64,000 nt of DNA from Stenogyne calaminthoides (GCA_037126765.1 JBBCBC010000033.1:9934085-9998084); one strand, 5' to 3'. Shown: positions 44,632 to 56,735, counted from the first letter of the stretch. Program-made: numbers and translations. Notes: a model not told the origin generated them from the letters alone.

Positions 44632-46384
44632 AAATTGGGGATTGATGATTTCGTGTGCGAGTTGAGTGCGAGATGAGGATGAAGTGAATTAGGCTTGAAT
44701 GAATTCTCCATCAGATTACTAATATTGAACCATTTATTCTTAATCCAAAATATTTTGCTACTAACACGTGTTTTGCAATTGGGTCCCCAATTGATAAATA
44801 AATGGTGCATATATATACTTAAAATCTGGTAATATTTTTTCTATATTAAGATTTGCATGTTTCTGTATAATTAAGTTGCACTTTTTAATATAAGAATTCG
44901 CACGTTTCTAAAATACACTATAAGTGCACTGTGCACCTGGGTGCATACAAGACCTAGATGTTTTAATTTTATTCATGAAATTGAAATGACTAATTTTTAT
45001 GACAAAAATTCATCTGAGACGGTCTCATGTATGAGACGGGGTACAACTTAGAACAAATTAAACCCACTCGTCCCAAAATGTTAAAACGTCAATGCTCAGC
45101 TTATACTCCATCTCATCATGAGACGATCTAATACAAGTGTGCCTCAATTTTTATTTAATTTTTATGGAATTAAAATTGATTATTTTATTTTAATATTTTA
45201 GTTTGTGTATTTTATTTATTATGATATATTTTGAAGAACTATTTGGATAATATGTTGTTCACATGTCAAAATCGAATACCAATTGAATTATTAAAATTTT
45301 TTTTTTATCATGCATGATATTGAAATTGACTTTTTAATTTATCAAATGGTTGTTATATCAATTTTTAAGCATATCATAACAAATAACATACGTATAATTA
45401 AAAATGAATTTGACATATTAATAATATATTGACCAAATAATTTTACAATTTTTTATAATAAATAAAATATACAAATTTAATAACACTAAATAAGAATTAG
45501 CTATTAGATTTCATGAATAAAAACAAAATACAATCATTCTTAATTGTAGGGAGAAAAAAATGATTCAATTGCAAATATATAATAAACTATATATATACAA
45601 TAAAAAAAGGAAGAAATGACGACTTTTGGTTGAACATCACCTTGCTGTACTATTTTTAATATTCTTTTATATTTCAGTATATATTTCTATTTATTTAACA
45701 TTTTTATGGGTTTTTTATATTTCAATATATTTTTTTGTTTATTTAATTGTTGGATTATTTTTTATTATTTATCATGTTTATTATTTGTTTGATTGTTAGG
45801 TAATTTTTTATTATTTATTTGGTTGTTGGGTTAATTTATAGATATCTCACATGAATTTTTTATTTAAAAAAAAAAAAATTATTTTATTCATGCTACATTT
45901 GTATTAAATGAATTTAAAATTATTATTATGATTTGTTCTTTCGATTGTAATTTATTCTTTTATTGAGAATGCATTTCTAAAAAAGTCAGTTCTAAAATAT
46001 TTTGATTATAATGTTATAGACCGCTTTAAAAAAATGAAGACTCGATAAACTTAACTGTAATTATAATTTAATTTAAATGCTATATACACCTTCTTTATTT
46101 AGTTTGCAACGAGTTATATGATTTTTTAAGTATTAAATATTTTATTAGTTATTATTTGTATCCATAAATCTAAAATCATGGTTCCGCCTTTCTGAAACAT
46201 TCTTTACACTGAAATGTTCAACTTGATCATTTATAAAACAAGTTGAATGTTTAAGTTTAAACAAGTTGAATAATTGTTAACTATTTTAGAATTTCAAGAC
46301 ACTTGCGTAACTTTATAAAATTTAGTACTTTTGTTTATGTTTTCAAGACAATTTATCTCAAATTAATTGTGATACTAATACTTT
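44632..46384. other. Interior of CACTA C without recognised gene
   Basis: AT-rich. At 45010-45125 lies a remnant with GAGACGGTCTCATGTATGAGACGG, an inverted-repeat word seen in small plant repeats. GTGCACCTGGGTGCA near 44930 resembles GTGCACCTAGTACGC at 22085. Confidence 0.5.
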
Positions 46385-46915
46385 TACAAAAGGTATTAGT
46401 TGTAATACTAAACCGTATAACTTATATTATAAAATTGTATTAGTCATAATACTAAACAGTATGGCTAATATTTAAAAAAGGTATTAGTGGTGATACTGAA
46501 GAGTGTAACTTATAATACAAAAGGGTATTAATTGTGATACTGAAGAGTATAACTTTTACTACAAATGGATATTAGTCATGATACTGAAGAGTATGACTTA
46601 TATTACAAAATGGTATTAGTCGTGATAATGAATACTGTAACTTATACTACAAATGGGTATTAGTCGTGATAACTGAAGGATATGACTTATATTACAAAGG
46701 GGTATTAGTCATAGTACCGAACAGTATGACTAATATTACAAAAGGGTATTAGTCGTGATACTGGAGAGTAACGTTTACTACAAAGGGGTATTAGTCATGA
46801 TATTAAAGAATATGCCCTATATTACAAAAGTGATATTAGTCAGAATATTAAAGGATTGACTTATATAATAAAGAGTATTATTCGTGATAATTGAATGGTA
46901 TGACCTATATTATAA
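46385..46915. repeat. Minisatellite of about 44 bp, about 12 copies
   Basis: The unit has GGTATTAGTCGTGATACTGA, then AGAGTATGACTTATATTAC and AAA. Starts of GTATTAG recur every 43-46 bases (46392, 46435, 46480, 46525, 46569, 46612, 46657, 46702 and on). The units have diverged by scattered substitutions. Confidence 0.92.
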
Positions 46916-49900
46916 AATCCAGTCCAAAGATCTCCCCTTTCAAGTGCACAACAAATTCATCACATTATGTTACAGGAATAATTCCAACTGTATATTATGC
47001 TCCCAGATTCAGCAATTCCTGCAACAAAATTTTAAATCATTCTATATTTAAGCTTTGTGTTGATAATTAAATACATGCAGTGTTTTTTAAATTAACTGCA
47101 ACCATCTATTGCCATGATGTATCAATTAGATTTCTCTAAAACAATCAAGTGATTGGAATTTAGAATCATAATTTTGGTAAAATAAACAATGTATAGAAAT
47201 TAGAATCTACACAAAATTGAGTGGAAAGAAGAAGAGTAAAGGGAAGATTCATTCTCAGTGATTTATTATTCAAATATCTCAAAGCTGAAATTACATCAAA
47301 TGGGTAACTGGTTTTCTACATTTCTGCTAATACAAATGCAGCTGATATTCAAACGAAATGAACATGAAAGTGAAATTACTGCTCCCTAAATCACAAATTG
47401 GCTGATAAAATATCATTCATGTATTAGACATAAGTTACAAACTGAGAGCTACAACATGAACAATGTTATCACTATTCAACAGTCCAAGAAATATACTTCC
47501 CAAAATTCAATAGAACACTATATAACAATTTGTGATATTACATTAACCAACTTCACTTAATAATAAAGCAGAACAAAACTACTTGATTAAACAATATAAA
47601 GCAGAACAACATTAACCTTAAAGCAGTAACAGCAGTAACAAAAAAGGTCAAATGAACAGCAGAACAACAGAACAACAGTAAATAGACAAATACTTAATAT
47701 TCTTCACTCAACACTATTTAATTCAGATAAGACTCCAGAAGATCTGTCCTAAAGAAATCATTTATCCAGTTCCGAGTTGACGTCCTTTTAGAGGTGAGAC
47801 CTTTGACAAATCTAATCTTGAAGCCTAGTACAGGTGTAGATAGATCAATCTAACTCACGTCGATCAGAATTCAAGCCTAAATCTGCAATTTGTTTGAAAA
47901 ATATCATAAGAAATATATATATTTCAAGAGATAAATAAAGTAGCCATCTTATAGATCAGATACATATACCTTGTTAATCTAGGAAACTCACAAAATCCTG
48001 GAGAATGCCTTCCTGTTCTCAGCCAGAGTCCTATCATCCTCTGCACCAGACGCATCTACTAACTCTTTTATGCATATACCATCAAATCATAATCACTTAT
48101 GCATCCATGATTCACCTTGAGCATCAATACAACTACAAGTGGTAAATCAATTGATGAGAGTTTCTCAGACCAGCTTGATACATTAAGCACCAATACAAAT
48201 CATCCTCTAATAATGTGACTCTGGATTCTTGCAACACATGGCAACAGACTTGCAGATGTAGAACTCACCAGAATAGTTTCGCCTTCGAGCTTCAAAATGT
48301 CATCTTCTGATAAATTAAAACAAAGATGTATCTAAACTAGAGCCCCTGCATTTATATAGTAAATGCTATCAACGGAGGAATTACAAACTACTCTACAAAC
48401 TACAAAGCTTCATAGATTTACCCATTAATCGACATTCTGATATTCAACCAAAGAGCCATTTGTATCTGCATTGTACAGAACAGTGCTCCGAAGATAATGT
48501 TGGATTAGTATCAATTTTTATCAAGTAAGACCTTAAAATAAAAGGTAAGTTTGAAGATTATTCAACATGGATGCTGCGAGCGAGTATCAAATCAAATGTT
48601 TCGAACAAGGACATGATCACACAATCAATGAGCAAAACTAGAAATATGAATATACCTTATTTTGGTTCATCACATTGAACTGTTCGGTAGATTCCCACGC
48701 GTTACACACCCGTTCGCCACTTTGTTCTCTTTCCCTAGGCAAGCACGAAAGTGCAAATACTGTAAACTATAGAAATAACAAAATTTTAATCCATTATCAT
48801 AATGTGTACTGAATATTTGCAGCAGTACAAACTAAAGAACCAATTTCATGATTTTCGTGTAATAAAATTTGTTACTATGTTTAGAACAGGGTGAACCTTC
48901 ACTAAAATTTCAGGTGAATCATAAAACAAGGACTTAACACCATTTGAAGTAGCTTATAGCAGGATGGAGAAAATGAAAATATCTTCTGATGATTCCATCA
49001 TTGAGAAAGCAAAGACTTTCAGAATAGGAGCTACCTTATCAATAATTTTGAATTGTTTTAATACTCATGATCAGACACTATTACATCATTTATAGCATTA
49101 CAAGTAATTTTGATAAGATATAATAAGAGAAGAAATTTGTTCTTAATACCTGAATCTTGTATTCAGGATCTAATAAGTAATTCCCTTAATAAAAATACTC
49201 AACCAAATAACTAATAAAAAAGAAGTGAAGCAACTTAACATCATTCACATAAACAAATTATCTGATATAATCCCAAGTATGTAATTGTAGTACCTAAAGG
49301 TTTGATACCTGATGATTTTTAAGAAGAATCCACCATGCGTAAGGCCACTCCAGGCTGAAACCATCAGAGTGCTAGTCAAAGAGGTCATTTAACATCAAAA
49401 GAGAGGTTGAATATTACTAGAAGAATTTTGGTGCAATATAGTTTTTTTTTTAATTACATGTGATCACTATGTTTCTGGTGCAGTATGGTTATTTTAATTG
49501 CGTACCTGGAGTAAGAGAATCACTTCTGGAAAAATGTCTCCTACTGGAATAAGTTGTTTTACCATGTCAGTAATTATGAACGGTATATTCTCTGTCACTT
49601 GGTAGACACAGGGGAAAAGGAATTGCAAGAGATGACATCCAAAAATAATCTCATAAAAGACATCTAAACCCAAACAGAAAACAACAACCCAAAACACATA
49701 CGATTCAGACATCGATAAGAATCACAGGTAAAAACAATCGCGAGGAACCAACAAACAAAACTGAAAATAAACCCAAAACTAGGGTATAAATTGTGTGAAG
49801 AAACATAATCCATCACCTTAAAGCATTCAACACAGCCAATTCAAAACATAATAGTCCGAGGCGACGTAGGATGTACAAGATACTCATCACACCCTCGAAC

Positions 49901-51280
49901 AGTCTCTTGTAACTGAACATAGATCTCCCCATCTATTACAACTTCTACCAATCCCTCAACAAGCTTGGAATGACATCTCAATGAGAATTCATTGAGGAAC
50001 TTCCTAAATTATTAGGGAATGACACTATATGGGTAATAGTGGATTGATAAACTAAATATAGCCACTTCATTGCCATATCATCACCAGGTCATCTAACCCC
50101 TGCTATATCATTTCTTTTATTTCTTTATTTTTATTTTTATTATGATTTTCAACTTCTCTCAAAAATCTGGATTGACCATAATTCCTCAAGTAAGACATCC
50201 CTCTAATCTATCAATATGGGAAAGTCCATAAGAAGGCTCAGCTGAATAGGGTACCCATTTATTCAACTCTGTAAAAATGACATATTCACTATAAATAATA
50301 CAAATAAGCTATAAACTCCATACTCTAATACCTATAAGTCCAATCATGATTCCAGTATGTCGTCTAAACATAAAACATGCAAGCAATCCAATCGTCATAT
50401 TCACTAGCTAGATTATTTTACCCAATCAATCCTCAAGAAAAGAATTAGGCACAAATAGTATCGAATAAGGTAAAAAATGAATTCACGGTGAGTACAATTT
50501 CAAAGATGCAAACCAACAAGGCCAATCATGAACTCCAGTACGTCATCCAAATATAAAACATGCAAGCAATTCAATCTTCAAATTCACTAGCTAGATATAT
50601 TTTACACAGTCAATTCTAAAGTGAAAACTAATCAGCATATTATCTCAAGTACAACAGTTATCTGAATTGAACAAAGAGCATCTAACTCGATGGGATAAAT
50701 CTCACCCAGTCTCAAATCCAACAATTCATCTAAAATCAGAAATAGCAATCCAATCGTCATGGACTCTCTATAATTAAAAATAGAACTAACAAAAACACAG
50801 TAATACAACTCCAACATTGGCATCGAGAAACAAAAAAAATCCAAATATAGATGATCGGAAGTTATGAAGAAGCAATCATCAAGAATTAAAATTAACAGAG
50901 GAAGCGTACCTATTACTGTTTTGCTCAATTCCTGGAAAAATTTCACGAATCAATTACTGTGTTTGACAAACCAAAACCTCAGGCCAATTGGGAAAAGAAC
51001 CAATTTAGAGAAGAAATAATTGGGAATATAGAATTGGGAGAGCGATTTCTGGTAGGAATGCGCCAAATTAGTGAAGCTGGGTTGACGGAAAATTCTGGTG
51101 AAAGCTTGGGAGAAATCCTGGTAGGGATTGTGCCAAAATTTTGTCACGAAATTGGGGATTCGGTTTGATTCACGCCAAATTTAAGGAAAGCGTGGGAGAA
51201 ATTGGAGATTCTGTGTTATCATTTTGTTTATTAGAAGAAATTCTCAAAATAAAAAACAATATAATTTTGTTTTTTAAAAA
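46916..51280. other. Interior of CACTA C, no gene recognised
   Basis: 4.4 kb without similarity I can name. Minus-strand frames at 49494-49712 (hydrophobic), 50632-50946 and 50950-51147 are short and isolated. Polypyrimidine plus AG acceptors and GT donors occur, so introns of the upstream part of the CACTA transcript, or fragments of captured genes, are possible. Confidence 0.5.
50335..50630. repeat. Direct duplication with about 184 bp period
   Basis: The phrase ATAAAACATGCAAGCAAT(C/T)C followed by TTCACTAGCTAGAT occurs at about 50369 and 50552. A weaker third match (AGCAATCCAATCGTCAT) lies at about 50743. Confidence 0.75.
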
Positions 51281-51284
51281 TAGG

Positions 51285-51366
51285 CTTTCCCTAGCTTAGT
51301 TGGGGATAGGTAAGTTATTTTGTTGGAAAGGTCATGGTTCAATTCCCATTGATGTATTTATTTTTT
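51285..51366 (+). other. tRNA-like module 1 of CACTA C
   Basis: TAGCTTAGTTGG (51292) fits the box A consensus exactly. GGTTCAATTCC (51336) fits box B exactly, 44 bases away. Six T follow at 51361-51366. One base of the T-stem is missing compared with module 2. Confidence 0.55.
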
Positions 51367-51504
51367 ATATTGAAAAATTAATTTAAATATTTTTATTAAA
51401 ATGCCTAAGATAAATGTGTTCAAAAAAATAAATACCAAAAACAAATGTAGTGTTTGATTTAGTGGTGTAGTTATTTTTATTAAAATAAAATACCTAAAAA
51501 CAGG

Positions 51505-51587
51505 CTTTCCCTAGCTTAGTTGGGGATAGGTAAGTTATTTTGTTGGAAAGGTCATGGGTTCAATTCCCATTGATGTATTTATTTTTT
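51505..51587 (+). other. tRNA-like module 2 of CACTA C
   Basis: Box A TAGCTTAGTTGG at 51512 and box B GGTTCAATTCC at 51557. ATGGG-TTCAATT-CCCAT forms a perfect five-pair T-arm with a seven-base loop. Six T follow at 51582-51587. The acceptor stem does not pair, so it is not a functional tRNA gene. Confidence 0.6.
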
Positions 51588-51671
51588 ATATTGAAAAATT
51601 AATTTAAATATTTTTATTAAAATACCTAAGATAAATGTGTTCAAAAAAATAAATACCAAACACAAATGTAG

Positions 51672-51754
51672 TCTTTGATTTAGTGGTGTAGTTATTCTCT
51701 TCAGGTAAAAGGGTCCTGTGTTTGAACCCAGATGGATGAAAATTCATATTTTTT
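51672..51754 (+). other. tRNA-like module 3 of CACTA C
   Basis: TGATTTAGTGG (51676) resembles box A and GTTTGAACCC (51720) box B, 44 bases apart. CTGTG-TTTGAAC-CCAG pairs at four of five positions. TTTTTT follows at 51749-51754. A box A half-copy without box B lies at 51456-51480. Confidence 0.5.
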
Positions 51755-51996
51755 GATTTTATTTATTATAAAATACTTATATTTTTTTATTTTATTTAAT
51801 ATAATTTATATTTTTCAATTTTATTTAATATAATTTATATTTTATACGGCTTTTTTGGTGGTTACTTGTCAAGTTTAATTGAAAGGTTTTGTGTTTTATT
51901 ATTGCATTTTATTTTTAAGTTATTGCCAATTGAATGTGTTGATTAAGGTGAGTCTTTACGTTGAAATACTTTTATAAAAATAATTTAAGACATAAT

Positions 51997-52077
51997 GTCC
52001 ATGTGGTCTAGTGGTGTAGTTATCTTTATTCTCGTAAGCGGTCCTACGTTCTATCCTAGAGGGATACAATTTTTTTT
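51997..52077 (+). other. tRNA-like module 4 of CACTA C
   Basis: TGGTCTAGTGGT (52004) is a good box A of the Asp/Glu tRNA kind. GTTCTATCC (52048) is a decayed box B 44 bases on. Eight T at 52070-52077 end the module. The first GTGACGAAATAAG of the right array begins about 12 bases later. Confidence 0.5.
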
Positions 52078-52224
52078 AAATTTTTATTGGTGACGAAATA
52101 AGTTTGTCACTAACAAGTGATTATTAATCGTCACCATATATAAATATTCGTGACGAAATAATATGTCACTAATAACTATGAACAATTAATGACGAAACAT
52201 AAAACCGTCATGAAAAATTTATAT

Positions 52225-53785
52225 TTGTTGGGAAATTTATAGTTTTGATAAAAGTTCCAGAAACACATGTAATAGGACCAAATGACTGACACATTGACCG
52301 ATGTTTATATTACCGTTTATAGAATACCAGTTGATAATTACTGTATAGAACAACTGATGTAATAGATAGGTCACATATTGAGGGGGACCTCAATATGTAT
52401 AAGTCGATTCCGAAAATCCAAAGAACAAATTGATATCCGACAGCCGAAATGCTAGAGAAGAACGAAGATCGATCGATCCGATATAGTCGATATCTCACCA
52501 AAGTCATAAAGCTCAAACTCGTAATACTTGAAGATCGATGACTTCCGTAAGATCGCACCGGAAGACCTACATCACCGAGTCCGCTAGTTGAAGCTAAGTC
52601 AACCGCACCGAAGACTCCATCGTAGATCGATCGATTCGATTAATCGGTCACTTCTCCGTGAAAACCGATGTTTCACCTAATCATACGCCTATGATCCAAC
52701 AAGAAGAATGTCAACCTTAGTTGGAAGAACAAACACCGAAAAGTGCGCGCCGGTTAACCAATAAGAACAAGACACGATGATCGGAGCCGACAATTAAGGG
52801 ATTTGATCTTTGTTTCTCTCTAACGGCTATAAAATACAAGTTCACGCTTTTCCCATGCCGCCTCAAGACGCGTCACATTAATCCTGCAAACTCATTTAAT
52901 ATAGCCTGAAATTCAAATTGCTCTCCAACGGCTCTTTGATTTCAAGGTCTATAAATATGGGATCACACTTCAGAGTGAAACACGGAAAAACATTGAACAA
53001 TCAAGAAGCTCAAGCAATTATCGATTTCGCATCGAAGAACACGATCAAGAAGATTATTTTATTAAGTGTTCATCCCATAAGTTCTTAGCATAGAAATCTT
53101 TTCATCTACCGATAGGCTACCTTAAACACTAGAAAAGATTTCATAGTTGGAACCAAAACAATCTTATCCAAACCCAAGTTAGGTTAAGTTGTTTAGCAAA
53201 GATTTCGCATAGGGTTTCTAGTTACGATTTTAGGGGATCGGTTGAGTGAGAACTCCTTAAATATCTGCTTGGTGTATCTTTGTGTTGAACTAACACATAA
53301 AACTAAGTTCGATTGGTTAAGTTGGTGCCCCTTGTGGTAGGGAAGAGTGGACGTAGGACCTGGTTTGTCCGAACCACTATAAATCTTGTGTGCCTTTACC
53401 GCTTTGATTAACCGTCTCACACAATTGCACACAACCTTTAAAAGCGATACATATTCTAAGTTGAGATCAGCTAGCACCAAGCTTCTGATCTGATCAAGCT
53501 TGACACTTCAGTCAACTGGTTAAAACACTAACTTTGGAATCTGATTTATAAAAACTGGTTTTTCACGGGTAAAACTTAAGCTTCCGCACACATTAGTTAA
53601 ACTGATAGTTACCGAACTAATCTGCCTACAGGCGATTAGTAAGTTGGTTATCAGCCCAAACTGATTCACTCGCACTCTCGATCAAAGCTAACTACCCTCA
53701 CACTGACCAAGACAAAAGTTTTCAGAAGTCTATTCACCCCTCCCCTCTAGACTTCTGCCCTCACTAAACCCGTTCGGGACCTACA
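52225..53785 (+). repeat. Solo LTR, 1.56 kb, in the right array of CACTA C
   Basis: Starts TGTTGGGAAATTT, ends CGGGACCTACA, and is flanked by perfect ATATT duplications (52220-52224 and 53786-53790). Its orientation is opposite to the other Sirevirus-like LTRs, with GTCCGAACCACTATA at 53367-53381. It splits the subterminal repeat array. Confidence 0.92.
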
Positions 53786-54540
53786 ATATTATATGACCAA
53801 TATTGATCGTCACTAATTAAAATGAAGATCGTCACCGAATAATATTGTGACGAAATAAGTGTGTCATTTAAAAATAATTATTAATCGTCACTATATATAA
53901 ATGTTGGTGACGAAAAAATATGTCTCTAATTACTATGAACAATTAACGACGAACATTAAATTGTCATGAAAATTTTATATTATATGACGATTATGATCTT
54001 CACTAATTACAATGAAGATTGTCACCGAATAATATTGTTACGAAATAAGTGCGTCATTAAAAAATAATTATTAATCGTCACTATATATTTATATTGGTGA
54101 CGAAAGAATATGTCACTAATTACTATGAACAATTAACGACGAAACATAAAATTGTCATGAAAATTTTATATTATATTACGACTATGAGCGTCACTAATTA
54201 CATTGGCGATCATCACCAAATAAAATTGTGACGAATTATGTGCGTCACCAAGTCTTTTGAATAATTAATGACAAAACATATATTTGTCACAAAAATAGAT
54301 TTTTTCATGACGTTGAATATCGTCACCAAAGTTTATTATGACGAATTTATTGTTATTGTCATGAATTCTGTGAATTACTGACGAAAAAAAACATCAGTGG
54401 CGACAAAAAAATATTTTGTCACAAATTCTCACTTTTAAGTGACAAAAAATAAATTTGTCACCTTTAGGTAACATATTGTGACGAATTTTGTGTCGTCATA
54501 GAAAATTTCATCACAAAATGTGTGATTTCTTGTAGTGAAA

Positions 54541-56479
54541 CAGTGATTAAGGCTGTGATCAATTTGATGCAAGTTCAGTGGATTGGTTCCAATCAATATC
54601 GCGAACAATGCTTTCAAAGGAAAAAACATGCAATGATAATAATGCAAAGATGTAAAGCAAAACAACACAACAATTATAGTGGTTCAGAGACTCAAGCTCC
54701 TACGTCCACTCTCTCTAATCTTCAGAGAAATTCCTTAACCGCTTCCTAAAGCTTTCTGGCTAACTCACTGTAGCTTACTCACTTTTCTACCTTGAGTTTT
54801 CTGGCTGACTTACTGCAGCTTACTAACTCAAACACACACAAGTGTTCAGACTACCACAAGTAGCTTACTAACTTCATCTCTAGAGTTTTTTGGCTAACTC
54901 ACTGTAGCTTACTAACTCTTTACAACTCAAACTCACCAACAAAACATACACAAACTACCTTAACAAAGGGTTTGGGTTTTGGGTTGGTTTCCAACTAGGG
55001 TGAGATATCCTTTACAATAAGAACAATGTAAATGTTAGGATATCTCTAATAAGCTTTGTATATTTCTTATCAATCTAGGCTTAGTGAATGAGCTCTCTCC
55101 AATGTGAAACACATGGGAAATTCTAGGGTTTTCGAGTGCTTCAATTTGCAATAATACGAATGAGCTCTTGAGTTGCTTTCAAATTTCCCGTGACCTCTCA
55201 ATGTAAAGGGTCACTGGTATTTATAGGCAACTTCACCAAGGTCACTCTTGAAAAACTATCCGTTGGAGGAGGTAGCTTCATGAGTTTCCTCTTATGGTGT
55301 TTGATGAACGACTATATTTAGGGTTTGAATACTCCCTTGCATGTTTTAGGAAATATGCAGTCATGTAGCCAATCACCAATTTTTTGTAGTCTGGAACATA
55401 GTACTACTGACATGATTTAGTGACCTGTCGCTTTCAAGTTGTCGTTAAATGTACTGTGTTGTCTTCATCGATTGGTTTTTGTCTTAATAAATGTAGACAA
55501 ACATAACGGCTCTTTTTGGTCAATCTCTCTGAATGAGATAACCTTAAACAACACTTAGACTTAGTTCCTTTTGTCTGCATATGAATGTTTTGGGCAATAT
55601 CTACTTTTCTGAATATTTACGTTTTTCTCAGTTTTGTAGTCTTCAGATAGATATTATTAAGTGCCTCTGAACATTCAGGTTATACTGAGTATTCAGTATC
55701 TTACTGAGTCGTTAGTAACTTCTAGGTCTTTAGTATCTTCAGTGACATACTAAGTCTTCAGTGTCTTTCAGTGACATACTGAGTCTTCAGTGTCTTCAGT
55801 GACATACTGAGCCTTCAGTGTCTTTAGTGACATACTGAGTCTTCAGTGTCTTCATTGACATACTGAGTCTTTAGTGTCTTCAGTGACATAATGAGTCTTG
55901 ATGACATCTTGAGTCTTGATGTCTTGATGACATCTAGAGTCTTGATTTCTTGATTACTTCTTGAGTCTTGATTTCTTGATGACATCTTGAGTCTTGATTT
56001 CTTGATGACATCTTGAGTCTTGATTTCTTGATTACTTCTTGAGTCTTGATTTCTTGACAACTTCTTGAGTCTTGATTTCTTGATTACTTCTTGAGTCTTG
56101 ATTTCTTGACAACTTCTTGAGTCTTGATTTCTTTTAGTTACTTCTTGAGTCTTGATTTCTTGACAACTTCTTTGAGTCTTGATTTCTTGATTCTTTGATT
56201 CTTGATTTCTTTACAACTTCTTGAGTCTTGATTTCTTGATTACTTCTTGAGTCTTGATTTCTTGATAACTTCTTGAGTCTTGATTTCTTGATTACTTCTT
56301 GAGTCTTGATTTCTTCAAAATCTAACTTTGATCTATATCTGCTTTGGCTATCGTAGTGCGAGATAACTTCGAATAATCTATCTTTGAATCACTCGATCTA
56401 TCAAGATTATCCTGAACATGTCATACTAAGGGTTTTTGGGATCTAATCAAAACTTCTTTATTAAATTCATCTCCCAACA
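54541..56479 (-). repeat. Sirevirus-like 3' LTR, part 2
   Basis: It resumes after CACTA C and ends CATCTCCCAACA. With part 1 it makes a 2.3 kb LTR. TATAGTGGTTCAGAG lies at 54672, and TGGCTAACTCACTGTAGCTTACT units recur at 54755-54920. The right half is dominated by a CTTGAGTCTTGATTTCTTGA minisatellite. Confidence 0.85.
55690..56320. repeat. LTR minisatellite (CAGTGACATACTGAGTCTT, then CTTGAGTCTTGATTTCTTGA)
   Basis: First about six units of TTCAGTGACATACTGAGTC (55740-55890), then about fifteen units of TTCTTGAGTCTTGATTTCTTG(A/AT)-x of 30-37 bases (55890-56320). It is a much expanded form of the CTTGAGTCTTGA part of the LTR at 10145-10290. Confidence 0.92.
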
Positions 56480-56497
56480 ATTTTCCCCTTTTTGATG
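56480..56497 (-). other. Polypurine tract of the Sirevirus-like element
   Basis: The minus strand reads AAAAAGGGGAAAATT directly next to the 3' LTR, followed in plus terms by TGATGATGCC. This marks the element's internal 3' end. Confidence 0.85.
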
Positions 56498-56735
56498 ATG
56501 CCAAAACCATCTTGTTACAAAAACCTAACCTATACTCATGTTTCAGTTTGTCTATTACATTCTAAAATGGTAATTCTTCCAACAATTTCAAAACATAAGG
56601 CATATCAAACATAAAAGACATGTAAAAAGATAATGAGATATTATCTTTGAGCATAAAGATAAATTTTCATTGATGTAGGATAAGAGTTACAGATTACAAT
56701 GAAAATAAAAAATAAAAAACAGAAGTACAAAGTCT

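Larger units (their letters stand above)
51282..51690. repeat. Tandem duplication, 220 bp period
   Basis: AGGCTTTCCCTAGCTTAGTT at 51282 repeats at 51502, and the sequence stays nearly identical through ATGTAGT(G/C)TTTGATTTAGTGG at 51455 and 51667. Each unit carries one complete tRNA-like module. Confidence 0.93.
37890..54537 (-). mobile_element. CACTA element C (GTGACGAA arrays), 16.6 kb with nested insertions
   Basis: Begins CACTACAGGAAATTTGAG and ends GATTTCTTGTAGTG, with duplication AAA at 37887-37889 and 54538-54540. The arrays of GTGACGAA / TTCGTCAC lie at 37905-38280 and 52085-54520. It holds an ORF1-type gene near the left end (39184-41591), two solo LTRs with perfect duplications, several tandem repeats and four tRNA-like modules next to the right array. 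No tnp2 gene is recognisable. Without the solo LTRs and their duplications it is about 13.7 kb, long for a CACTA. Confidence 0.92.

Noticed and set aside
45010..45125. GAGACGGTCTCATGTATGAGACGG as another CACTA end
   Set aside because: No CACTA terminus or duplication nearby. It looks like a scrap of a small inverted-repeat element.
46385..46915. Regularly spaced repeats resembling a CRISPR array
   Set aside because: The spacers are repeats themselves with substitutions, the host is a plant, and no cas genes are present. It is a minisatellite.
49494..49712. Hydrophobic 72-residue minus-strand frame, possible membrane protein
   Set aside because: Isolated, no family match I can name, and hydrophobic frames are common in T-rich sequence. 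Left as part of the unassigned interior.
51285..51587. Calling the tRNA-like modules true tRNA genes
   Set aside because: A and B boxes and one T-arm fit, but acceptor stems do not pair and anticodon arms are not convincing. Kept as tRNA-like modules only.
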